Below, piece by piece: positions 6,418 through 13,690 of a DNA stretch of 14,972 nucleotides. Each line of letters begins with the position of its first letter. Position 1 is the first letter of the stretch. Source of the DNA: Methanomassiliicoccaceae archaeon (GTDB taxonomy: Archaea; Thermoplasmatota; Thermoplasmata; Methanomassiliicoccales; Methanomethylophilaceae); NCBI GenBank assembly GCA_009784745.1, contig WQXR01000026.1, positions 1-14,972 on the forward strand, in the 5' to 3' direction. The position numbers were made by a program, and so were the translations under genes. The notes beneath the pieces are model-generated. The model was not told the DNA's origin. It ran no database searches and saw nothing but the letters and a program-made list of their open reading frames with translations.

Positions 6418-7554
6418 ATGAATAGCGCCACATTAACAGCGGTCGTTGTCGGGTTCATGGTGTTCTTTACATTAGGAACAGCATTCATCGCCGTTTCCGA
6501 TACAACGGAAAGCAATGACCTTGATATCAACATCATAGCAAAGGCGAATATTAACGGATCAGGAATATTTGCTGATCGACCTTTAAGCATAGACCCTAAG
6601 TCACCGAGTGAGATCAATGCATGGGGCGGACTCGTCTTCATGACCCCGGGTCCGGGTTCCATACAGCATTATATGCTCGGAAAGTTCGTTGTTGAAGATC
6701 TCGGATTAAAATACGCCATGTACAGTACCGGATCCTTATCATCGGATACCGTCTACTGGACGCCGGTTGCACCGGTGAATATGAGGCTTGTATACCTTTC
6801 CGGTGACAACGTATCCAACGGCGGATTCCCATGGGAGCCGTATTATTCGGATATTATACTGACGGTGGATGATGTCTACGCAGTAGCATCATCCGAAGAG
6901 ATAGAAGAGAACCACCCGTGCTGTATGGTTGCCGCAAAAACATCATTCCTTGAATCGAATGAAGCTGCGGTACTGAGATTCTTATCGGCGTACATGGAAG
7001 CATTGGATTGGGTAAATAACGCATTGGCAAGCAAGGATTCCGAGAATCCCGGGGATTATCTGAATCTGCTGTTCCTGACAAGCGAGTTCTCTAAAGTGTC
7101 ACCGACGACACTCGAGGATGCGTTCGGTACGTTAACGTATATGTATGATCTCGTTGACAGCAGCGGAGCGGATTCTCTTGAGCATTACACCTCGAATCTA
7201 ATAGAAAGTTTCGAATCGTTGGGAATAATAACAAAAAAGGTTGATGATCCGACGGCGTTCGCAAACAAATTCATTAATCACACATATCTGAACAAGATAC
7301 TGAAGGACGGGAAGACGGAAGTGTATCCCGAAAAGAAGGTAAAGATAAGAGTTGGGCACTTAGGCGGAGATATACATCAGATAGGTTTCGTCATAGGTAT
7401 GAAACTCGGGATCTTTGACAAATACGGCGTTGAGATCATCAGCACTCTGTATCCGAACGGACCGGGTGTGATGCAGGCGTTCCAGTTAGGAATAATCGAT
7501 ATCGGCATATTGGGATTGCCTCCCGCAGTATCGAATACAGCGAATTTCAGGTGA
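6418..7554 (+). CDS. ABC transporter substrate-binding protein (NMT1/SsuA type), apparently circularly permuted
   Basis: The 378-residue product has one N-terminal hydrophobic anchor (about residues 5-26) holding it outside the membrane. It then runs directly into what is normally the middle of the fold: INIIAKANINGSG (37-49), FMTPGPGSIQHYMLGKF (74-90), a PVAPVNM segment, WEPYYSD (139-145) and NHPCCM (165-170). The segment that should open the mature protein, KKVKIRVGHLGGDIHQIGF followed by GIFDKYGVEI, NGPGVMQAF and IDIGILGLPPAVSN, sits at 306-373, right before the stop. All parts of one binding domain seem present, but in the order 2-1. The gene is followed after 4 bases by the permease. It would deliver a small anionic or organic ligand to the permease; the ligand is unknown. 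Confidence 0.85.
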   Translation: MNSATLTAVVVGFMVFFTLGTAFIAVSDTTESNDLDINIIAKANINGSGIFADRPLSIDPKSPSEINAWGGLVFMTPGPGSIQHYMLGKFVVEDLGLKYAMYSTGSLSSDTVYWTPVAPVNMRLVYLSGDNVSNGGFPWEPYYSDIILTVDDVYAVASSEEIEENHPCCMVAAKTSFLESNEAAVLRFLSAYMEALDWVNNALASKDSENPGDYLNLLFLTSEFSKVSPTTLEDAFGTLTYMYDLVDSSGADSLEHYTSNLIESFESLGIITKKVDDPTAFANKFINHTYLNKILKDGKTEVYPEKKVKIRVGHLGGDIHQIGFVIGMKLGIFDKYGVEIISTLYPNGPGVMQAFQLGIIDIGILGLPPAVSNTANFR

Positions 7555-7558
7555 TGAC

Positions 7559-8365
7559 ATGTTCGGATATACGTACGACGCAGAGAATAAATGGCACCGA
7601 TTCGGGAAACTCATCCTTGTTACCGCTGTATCGTTAACAACACTGGTCTACATCTGGTGGATATTGGCGATAATAATCGATACTCCCGCAGTACCGACAC
7701 CTGATCTCGTCTGGGCAGCGTTCAACAAATTGTTCGCCGAAGGCGATATTCAGACGGGATTAAGCATGTGGGAACACATGTTCGCCAGTTTGAAAAGGTT
7801 CATCGGAGGATTTGTACTGGCATTTGTGATAGCCGTTCCGTTAGGATTGCTTATCGGTTACTCGAAATTCTTAGATGAATTTACAAGACCGATGATCGAA
7901 TTCCTGAAACCGATAGCACCGATCGCGTGGGCACCCGTATTCATATTCGCAACCACGTTAACGCTGGGCCCCATACTTGTTGTCTTTGTGGGGATATTCT
8001 TCCCGTTGCTGTATAACACGATATTCGGCGTGAAGAAGATAGATCCGAATCTTATTGATGCTGCAAGAACACTCGGAGCGAACAACGGCCAGGTGTTCTA
8101 CAAAGTTATGTTACCATGCACCACGCCGTTCATAATGAACGGTATGCGCATTGGTTTCGGGATAGGATGGATGTGTATCGTCGCCGCTGAGATGATAGCA
8201 CCGCTCGGCGGAGGATTAGGTTACTTCATAAGTTTGCAATCAGTATTGAGCAACTGGCCGTATGTCTTCGTAGGATTGGGAGTTATTTCCGTATTAGGGA
8301 TACTTACGACAGGATTAGTTGATTATGCGTATCGCACCATAGCAAAAAGGATGGGGATGGAATGA
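7559..8365 (+). CDS. ABC transporter permease (nitrate/sulfonate/taurine type)
   Basis: The 268-residue integral membrane protein has about six hydrophobic helices, the first at roughly 20-43. The coupling EAA loop reads DAARTLGANNGQVFYKVMLP at about 176-195 and contacts the ATPase. The segment GFVLAFVIAVPLGLLIGYSK and the ending FISLQSVLSNWPYVFVGL are typical of the SsuC/TauC/NrtB branch. Its start lies 4 bases after the binding protein stop, and its end overlaps the ATPase gene by ATGA (8362-8365), so the three genes form one translationally coupled operon. The solute cannot be told from the sequence. Confidence 0.94.
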   Translation: MFGYTYDAENKWHRFGKLILVTAVSLTTLVYIWWILAIIIDTPAVPTPDLVWAAFNKLFAEGDIQTGLSMWEHMFASLKRFIGGFVLAFVIAVPLGLLIGYSKFLDEFTRPMIEFLKPIAPIAWAPVFIFATTLTLGPILVVFVGIFFPLLYNTIFGVKKIDPNLIDAARTLGANNGQVFYKVMLPCTTPFIMNGMRIGFGIGWMCIVAAEMIAPLGGGLGYFISLQSVLSNWPYVFVGLGVISVLGILTTGLVDYAYRTIAKRMGME

Positions 8366-9120
8366 GTTACATCGAGTTGAATAACATAAGAAAGGTGTTC
8401 AGAAAGGACGACAGAGAGACATTGGCGATAGACAACATCTCTCTGAGTGTTGACAAAGAGGAACTTGTCTCCATCCTCGGACCTTCCGGATGCGGTAAAA
8501 CGACGATACTGAGAATGATCGCCGGACTCACTGATCCGACGTCCGGAGAAGTTCTTGTTGACGGCGAAACGGTCGACGGACCGGGATCGGACAGAGGAAT
8601 GGTCTTCCAAGACTTTGCATTGTTCCCGTGGCGATCGGTCCGTAAGAACGTTGAGTTCGGATTGGAAGTGAAAGGCATCTCGAAAAAGGATATAACAGAA
8701 AGAGTGGACAGATATCTGAACCTTGTCGGATTGGAAAATTTTGCTGATGCTCGTGTTCACGAATTATCAGGAGGAATGAAACAGCGTGTCGGCATCGCAA
8801 GGGCAATGGTGAACGGTCCGAAAGTTGTTCTGATGGACGAACCGTTCGGCGCTTTGGATGCGCAGACCCGTAACATAATGCAGGCCGGTCTGATCAGAAT
8901 ACTGGAAAAAACTGACCAGACGATAGTTTTCGTTACTCACTCGGTTGACGAGGCGTTATATCTTTCCGACCGTATCGTGATACTCACGAAACGTCCCGCG
9001 AAGATCAAAGAGATCATTGAGATCCCGTGGCCGAGACCTCGTGATCGCGCCTCACCGGAATTCACTGCATTGAGGAAACGCATTCTGACGGAATTGGAAA
9101 AAGAGAATGTAATGAATTGA
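8362..9120 (+). CDS. ABC transporter ATP-binding protein (nitrate/sulfonate/taurine type)
   Basis: The 252-residue cytosolic ATPase powers the importer. All ABC motifs are intact: Walker A GPSGCGKTT at 40-48, Q-loop glutamine 83 in VFQDFALFPW, signature LSGGMKQR at 135-142, Walker B VVLMDEPFGALD with Asp159 and the catalytic Glu160, and H-loop His193 in VTHSVDEA. FALFPW and the length place it in the SsuB/TauB/NrtD branch. It is the last gene of the operon, overlapping the permease stop by four bases, and is followed by a strong hairpin at 9152-9192. Confidence 0.95.
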   Translation: MSYIELNNIRKVFRKDDRETLAIDNISLSVDKEELVSILGPSGCGKTTILRMIAGLTDPTSGEVLVDGETVDGPGSDRGMVFQDFALFPWRSVRKNVEFGLEVKGISKKDITERVDRYLNLVGLENFADARVHELSGGMKQRVGIARAMVNGPKVVLMDEPFGALDAQTRNIMQAGLIRILEKTDQTIVFVTHSVDEALYLSDRIVILTKRPAKIKEIIEIPWPRPRDRASPEFTALRKRILTELEKENVMN

Positions 9121-9151
9121 TGCGCAAGCATCATTCCCTTTTCACCACCCT

Positions 9152-9192
9152 CTTCATGACAAACTGAGCTTTTCGCTCGGGTTGTCATGAAG
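9152..9192. repeat. Long near-perfect hairpin downstream of the ABC operon
   Basis: CTTCATGACAA (9152-9162) is the exact reverse complement of TTGTCATGAAG (9182-9192). Inside it CTGAGC and GCTCGG extend the stem by six pairs (one a G-T wobble), past one A/G mismatch, closing on a TTTTC loop. No T-tract follows. It could stabilise or end the importer mRNA, or be a remnant of a small inverted-repeat element. Confidence 0.6.
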
Positions 9193-9234
9193 TACCGGAT
9201 ATTGCGAAATTGGTTACGCTGTGCTCCCCTTCTG

Positions 9235-9320
9235 CAATTTGCAAAAGGTGTATTAAATGACATAATACAATTTGCAAAAGGTGTATTAAATGACATAATA
9301 CAATTTGCAAAAGGTGTATT
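9235..9320. repeat. 33-bp tandem repeat, 2.6 copies
   Basis: Units run 9235-9267 and 9268-9300 without a mismatch, and the first 20 bases recur at 9301-9320. Each contains TTTGCAAA, and each junction carries AATACA...TGTATT as a small inverted repeat. The array ends about 17 bp before the TATA-like box of the AAA ATPase gene. The rest of the 256-base gap 9121-9376 holds the hairpin at 9152-9192 and that promoter; I see no gene. Confidence 0.85.
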
Positions 9321-9336
9321 GGTAATGTCATACAAA

Positions 9337-9346
9337 AATTAATAAA
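9337..9346 (+). promoter_or_regulatory. TATA-like box of the AAA ATPase gene
   Basis: AATTAATAAAGG on the plus strand would start transcription near 9368, about 9 nt before ATG 9377. A weak GGGT lies in that short leader. Confidence 0.4.
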
Positions 9347-9376
9347 GGGTCAATTCAATCATCACTGGGTAACACG

Positions 9377-10717
9377 ATGATCATCTTTAAAAGAAAGATC
9401 TATAACAAACTTTCCGAATGGAAAGAAAAATTCGACGGAAAATACGCGATCATGATAGAGGGAGCACGACGCGTCGGAAAGACCACTATCGTGAAACAAT
9501 TCGTCAAGGACAGATACAGATCATCGATAACGATAGATTTCTCTAAAGCCGATGAACAGACCAAGGATCTGTTCAGAGACCATGTGAAAAACCTTGACAT
9601 GTTCTTCCTGCACTTGCAGCGCATCTACGATACTGTGTTGTATGACCGCGAAAGTGCCGTTGTATTCGATGAGGTACAATTATTTCCTTTGGCGAGACAG
9701 ATGATCAAGCACCTCGTGGAAGACGGCCGTTATGATTATATCGAGACGGGGTCGCTCATCTCAATAAAACAGAATGTGCAAGACATACTGATACCGTCCG
9801 AAGAAATGTCCGTCAGTATGCATCCGATGGACTTCGAGGAGTTTCTCTGGGCACAGGATGATGAAGTTACGGTTCCGATGCTTGAAAAAGCTTTCCGCGA
9901 CCGTACGCCTCTCGGTCCGGCCCACAAACACTACATGAACAAATACAACATCTATATGCTGGTCGGCGGGATGCCTCAATCTGTGGAGGCATACCTGGAA
10001 AAAAAGAACTTCAAAACGGTCGAGTCTGTCAAACGTTCTATTTTAAAGCTTTATTCCGATGACACATCGAAGATCAGATCGGATCGCGGATCCAAATCTA
10101 AACGGATACTGTCTATGATACCGTCGTTCTTATCCAAACATGAAAAGACATTCACCCCATCTCAACTGAGGAGGGGTTCAAAGACCAGAGAATATTTTGA
10201 TAGCGTCATATGGCTGGGCGAATCCAAGATGGTGAATCTCTGCTACCGCAACAGCGATCCGAGTCCTGCTCTGGACCTCAGCCTCGATGAGCATACATTC
10301 AAAATATATATGCTGGACACAGGACTGCTTGTCACGGCGTCGTTCGCTTCCAATACGGGAAGGCCTGATGATATCTATGCAGACATTCTGAATAATAAGA
10401 TGGGGGTCAACAGAGGTATGTTCTTCGAGAACATGATCGCGCAGGAACTTGTGTCGTCCGGACACAAACTTATATTCAGCAGATTCGAAAGCAAAGATTC
10501 CGTCCGCACACAGGAAGTGGACTTTATTATTGCGAACGGCGGAAAGGTCGTTCCCGTCGAATCAAAATCCAGTGTTTCCGGCAGACATGCATCACTCGAC
10601 CGTTTTATGAAAAAATACTCAAAGCACACGGACCTTGGATACGTTGTACATACAAAAGACCTCAGAGCGGACGGGAATATAGTGTATATTCCCATTTACC
10701 TTGCAATGTTCCTCTGA
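9377..10717 (+). CDS. AAA family ATPase with C-terminal DUF4143 region
   Basis: The 446-residue product belongs to the archaeal/bacterial AAA_14-DUF4143 ATPases. Walker A is GARRVGKTT at 29-37, Walker B AVVFDEVQLF at 94-103, and a sensor-like ETGS lies at 123-126. MHPMDFEEFLWAQ (148-160) and YMLVGGMPQSVEAYL are typical family segments. The DUF4143 end holds Glu351 in RGMFFENMIAQEL, QEVDFII with Asp382, and VPVESKSS with Glu395 and Lys397. This spacing resembles a PD-(D/E)XK nuclease core, though activity is unproven. It stands alone with its own promoter behind a repeat array and converges on the protease gene. Such genes come in many variable copies in gut archaea and bacteria, with no firm role; a defence or selfish function is only a guess. 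Confidence 0.9.
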   Translation: MIIFKRKIYNKLSEWKEKFDGKYAIMIEGARRVGKTTIVKQFVKDRYRSSITIDFSKADEQTKDLFRDHVKNLDMFFLHLQRIYDTVLYDRESAVVFDEVQLFPLARQMIKHLVEDGRYDYIETGSLISIKQNVQDILIPSEEMSVSMHPMDFEEFLWAQDDEVTVPMLEKAFRDRTPLGPAHKHYMNKYNIYMLVGGMPQSVEAYLEKKNFKTVESVKRSILKLYSDDTSKIRSDRGSKSKRILSMIPSFLSKHEKTFTPSQLRRGSKTREYFDSVIWLGESKMVNLCYRNSDPSPALDLSLDEHTFKIYMLDTGLLVTASFASNTGRPDDIYADILNNKMGVNRGMFFENMIAQELVSSGHKLIFSRFESKDSVRTQEVDFIIANGGKVVPVESKSSVSGRHASLDRFMKKYSKHTDLGYVVHTKDLRADGNIVYIPIYLAMFL

Positions 10718-10772
10718 CCTCCCCGGTTCAATATTGCAGCCTTTATAAATGCGGTCTTTCGGAAAAAACGCG

Positions 10773-12362
10773 TCAGAACAATATCGCCATCATCACTAAA
10801 AGTAAAATGAACAGCATCAGATACGATACCGTTCTCGTTATTGCTCCGACGATCCTTTCCCTTTCCTCGCGTGAAGCGTTCTTATGAGTTCTGTCAACTA
10901 TTTTACCGACGCCGTCCATCATAAGGTATCCGCCGTCAAAAGGAACTGCTGGCAACGCATTCGTTATTGCTAACACCAAATTAAGCCAGAATATCCAGTA
11001 GACTATCTGCAGTATTGTCCAGAATGCACCGTCGGACATTATATCGGAGTGGTACCACCACATCATTTCCTGCGGTAATGGTGAATATCCCCTGATAGGT
11101 CCGCCGATATATCCTAACGCGGCCAATGCTGCGTCGGAAACGGAATCAACATTTCCGAACGGGTCCCTGACCGTATCAAGAACAGTTCCCGGGGTTGTCA
11201 GACTGAATCCTGAAAATGTATATGTGACCCCGAGGTATGCTCTTCCGTTGTTCTCTCCGAGCGTCACATTGTACGTTTCCGGTGCACCGATAGTTTTGGT
11301 GCCGGCGTTATACGGCAGAACGATAACTTCCACCTCATCGCCTGGATCTACCTTGGTTGACATAATATTTCCGAAACTGCTGATATTCTTAACGTCGTTA
11401 CCGTCTATCGAAACGACAAATGCCCCTTTGGATATGCCGGCGACATCCGCCGGATGTCCTTTCACAACACCTTCTATGAATATCCCCATGCGCATGTTGA
11501 CAGACGTCACAACACCTTTACCGGGCGTATAGTTGACCTTGTATTCTGTTCCTGGCGTTACTTCGAATGACATCAGATCATCGTATGTCCAATTGTCTAC
11601 GCCGTCGCCTACTCCGACCACCAATGAATATTGCGGAATGTCAGAATCATACGCAGGCGAATTGTACGACACGTTGACAACAGCCGCACGATCATCGAAA
11701 TTTGATGATACGGAACCCATAAGACCAACGGACATTATTATAAACAATACGACGGCGGTAACGAAATTAATTGCAATACCGGCGGCGTACATGGAACTTC
11801 TTGCTTTGCGGCTTGTGTTCCTTATCTGTTCATCATTAGGTTCAACGAACGCGCCTACCGGAACCACTGCGTACAGCAGACCAACAGATTCCACATTCAT
11901 GTCATTCGCTCTTGTCTGGATGCCGTGAGCCATTTCGTGGAGGACAAGAGCAACGATCAGTCCGATTATTCCGTATGATAACGGAAGCATCGGATTTATT
12001 CCAGGTAACGCTAACGCATATTCCACTCCCAATCCGGGAGAGGTCATCATCATCGGAAGGACGATGACATTCATTACCATGATGAATATCATCGCTATCA
12101 TCAGAACGGCGGCGATGATCTTCGACAATATACCAAAAAATTCCCAGAATTTTTTGTATTTTGCAAATTTATCTAAAAATCGCACACCATGCTTCGTCTT
12201 GAGCATCAGGAAAGGACCGTACGTGACGATACCTTTCTTATCCATTTCAACTCTGTTCGCTTTTACGTAAAGATATAACGGAATATATGCAATGAGAAGT
12301 ATCAGAAGCACCAGATAAGTTGTATTTCCGATCAGAGTGTCGATAACGCCCAAAGCACCCAC
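10773..12362 (-). CDS. Site-2 protease family (M50) membrane metalloprotease with PDZ domain
   Basis: The 529-residue product is an intramembrane zinc protease that cuts membrane-anchored substrates. Hydrophobic helices lie at about 13-32 and 79-103, and the zinc motif HEMAHG (His142, Glu143, His146) sits in a helix at 130-147. A soluble part of about residues 220-400 carries a PDZ-like domain (IFIEGVVKGHPADVAGI, then GAFVVSIDGNDVKN at 313-326). The third zinc ligand is in NALPAVPFDGGY (468-479, Asp476). The last helix is near 513-528. The start is GTG 12362; TTG 12353 (residue 4), with GGTGG about 6 nt upstream, is an alternative. A TATA box at 12391-12398 predicts an mRNA start near 12369. 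It converges on the AAA ATPase gene with 55 bases between stops. Confidence 0.93.
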   Translation of the reverse strand: MGALGVIDTLIGNTTYLVLLILLIAYIPLYLYVKANRVEMDKKGIVTYGPFLMLKTKHGVRFLDKFAKYKKFWEFFGILSKIIAAVLMIAMIFIMVMNVIVLPMMMTSPGLGVEYALALPGINPMLPLSYGIIGLIVALVLHEMAHGIQTRANDMNVESVGLLYAVVPVGAFVEPNDEQIRNTSRKARSSMYAAGIAINFVTAVVLFIIMSVGLMGSVSSNFDDRAAVVNVSYNSPAYDSDIPQYSLVVGVGDGVDNWTYDDLMSFEVTPGTEYKVNYTPGKGVVTSVNMRMGIFIEGVVKGHPADVAGISKGAFVVSIDGNDVKNISSFGNIMSTKVDPGDEVEVIVLPYNAGTKTIGAPETYNVTLGENNGRAYLGVTYTFSGFSLTTPGTVLDTVRDPFGNVDSVSDAALAALGYIGGPIRGYSPLPQEMMWWYHSDIMSDGAFWTILQIVYWIFWLNLVLAITNALPAVPFDGGYLMMDGVGKIVDRTHKNASREERERIVGAITRTVSYLMLFILLLVMMAILF

Positions 12363-12390
12363 CGTACCAGGTCAGGGATAAAGCATGCAC

Positions 12391-12398
12391 GTATAAAT
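12391..12398 (-). promoter_or_regulatory. TATA box of the site-2 protease gene
   Basis: The minus strand reads GCGATTTATACGTG. The predicted transcription start near 12369 leaves at most a few bases before the GTG start codon. Confidence 0.5.
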
Positions 12399-12434
12399 CG
12401 CTACGTCAGAACTGCACATGATACTATGGCAGTT

Positions 12435-12700
12435 CTATTTGTATGCATTCTTGCGATGAGCTATTTTGATCACCAGAATGATAGCCGATAGTCTTCGATA
12501 CTGCTGATAATTCTGTAGTCCCCGACGCGATATCTCCATTTACCGGACTGTTTCCCTGTTAGAGCCTTCCCGGAACGTCTGGGATCCGTACACCCTTCAA
12601 GATTTTCGTCTATCCACCTTTTAATGATGGACAGAACTTTCTTATCTAGTTTTTTCAGATCGTTATTAACTTCCGGCGCATATTCGACATGATATCTCAA
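12435..12700 (-). pseudogene. RelE/ParE-type toxin with a frameshifted C-terminus
   Basis: From TTG 12700 the frame encodes a RelE-like ribonuclease toxin: YAPEVNNDLKKLDKKV, IIKRWIDENLEG, GKALTGKQSGKWRYRVGDYR and IISSIEDYRLS. It then breaks and stops at TGA 12470-12472 after 76 residues. The missing family ending is intact in the next frame: from 12482 it reads ILVIKIAHRKNAYK (preceded by Ile) and stops at TAG 12437. One lost base near 12483 explains this; restored, the toxin would be about 88 residues, normal for the family. The lost tail holds the Arg and Tyr usually needed for mRNA cleavage, so the toxin is probably dead. The start overlaps the antitoxin stop as TTGA, the usual coupled arrangement. 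A sequencing error remains possible. Confidence 0.75.
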
Positions 12701-12918
12701 AGAACATCCAGCCCCTTCCAGAACTCTTTGTGCGGAATGGCCTTTCTGCCCGCTTTTTCAAATGCGTCCAAGGCATCATCGCCCAATTTCGAATCTATCT
12801 CGTCCTCCAATTTTTCAAGCATCACGGATATGACCTCGGAAAGAGAAATATCATTTATCTCAGCGTAGCTGAACATTACTCGCAGTTGATCATCTGATAC
12901 ATTGAACGATACTGTCAT
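12697..12918 (-). CDS. RelB-type antitoxin
   Basis: The 73-residue product from ATG 12918 starts MTVSFNVSDDQLRVMFSYAE, a short strand plus helix region typical of ribbon-helix-helix DNA binding. An acidic helical middle follows (VMLEKLEDEIDSKLGDD), then a toxin-wrapping tail (FEKAGRKAIPHKEFWKGLDV). This matches small RelB-like antitoxins, which neutralise the toxin and repress their own promoter. GTGGG lies just upstream of the ATG, and a TATA box at 12949-12956 predicts a start near 12926; the upstream TTG 12939 is therefore unlikely. The toxin gene follows with a four-base overlap. Confidence 0.8.
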   Translation of the reverse strand: MTVSFNVSDDQLRVMFSYAEINDISLSEVISVMLEKLEDEIDSKLGDDALDAFEKAGRKAIPHKEFWKGLDVL

Positions 12919-12948
12919 TTTCCCACGAATGCCAAGCAACGGTCAGAC

Positions 12949-12956
12949 AAATAAAG
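12949..12956 (-). promoter_or_regulatory. TATA box of the toxin-antitoxin operon
   Basis: The minus strand reads ATAACTTTATTTG. Transcription would begin near 12926, about 8 nt before the antitoxin ATG, which supports the start at 12918. Confidence 0.5.
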
Positions 12957-13009
12957 TTATCTCCGCCGGCAGTTCTTTTCTGCGGTTCTCGCGTCTGTAG
13001 AGGATATGA

Positions 13010-13690
13010 TCATGGTCTGTCGCTATCTGTTATAAGAACGTCAAAAGGATTCATGTCGAAAATTATCTTTTTTGCCCATTTCAGTTTCCTTTTCTTCATT
13101 TCCATGTCCGTATCTGATCTGTAAGCGGGCGTATCGAAATTGAAACCTATCAGTGTTATATTTTTCACGCCGAAATGTCTTGCTAAACATACGGCTCTGT
13201 CGCCGTCCGTGAAACCTCCGAAGTTTGATAATATTGTGTCGGGTGACGATTGCGTCGTTATCATTATCTTTCCTTTGAAATTCTTCGCATGTTCCATTAT
13301 GAGGTCTGTGTTATCACCATGAGCGTGTATCAACGTTACTGAACCGAAAGATGATGCCTTCTTCTGTTTTTCCGTGTCGCCGTCAAGATCGGTGACAACA
13401 ATATCAGGAATTATGTTGTTCATAACAAGCACATCCGTCGCCGAACCGGCGGATATCATCGTTCTTTCTTTGGCAACGGAACACAAAATGTTAATGTCGT
13501 CGTTCGAAACGTTGCCTCCGACGACGACCGCTTCCGTTCTTATGATCTCACGCAACTCATCCTCCGATATCATATCTGAATTCAATGTTAACATTTTCAG
13601 CAACCTTGCGGATGATCCGTCCGCTGTTCTTTCGATACCGAGATCTTTTATTATCTCTTCGTAGACCGGTTCCCATTCACTGAAGCGCAT
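13010..13690 (-). CDS. mptE: 6-hydroxymethyl-7,8-dihydropterin pyrophosphokinase, archaeal MptE type (DUF115)
   Basis: The 226-residue cytosolic enzyme should transfer pyrophosphate from ATP to 6-hydroxymethyl-dihydropterin, a step in archaeal tetrahydromethanopterin/folate-type cofactor synthesis. Family marks are ISAGSATDVLV (80-90), the acidic metal/phosphate motif DIVVTDLDGD (96-105), IHAHGDN (121-127), FTDGDRAVCLA (160-170), and ITLIGFNFD (178-186). The length is normal for the archaeal branch. ATG 13690 lies inside the end of the DUF373 gene, a 14-base overlap, so it is translated from the DUF373 transcript. The fold assignment is strong; the exact reaction rests on family knowledge. 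Confidence 0.88.
   Translation of the reverse strand: MRFSEWEPVYEEIIKDLGIERTADGSSARLLKMLTLNSDMISEDELREIIRTEAVVVGGNVSNDDINILCSVAKERTMISAGSATDVLVMNNIIPDIVVTDLDGDTEKQKKASSFGSVTLIHAHGDNTDLIMEHAKNFKGKIMITTQSSPDTILSNFGGFTDGDRAVCLARHFGVKNITLIGFNFDTPAYRSDTDMEMKKRKLKWAKKIIFDMNPFDVLITDSDRP

Noticed and set aside
9235..9320. Possible CRISPR array
   Set aside because: The units are directly adjacent with no spacers and only 2.6 copies.
8937..9335. A 132-codon minus-strand frame with repeated NTPFANCIMSF
   Set aside because: The repeated peptide comes from the 33-bp DNA repeat being a multiple of three. The rest is antisense to the ABC ATPase, so it is not taken as a protein.
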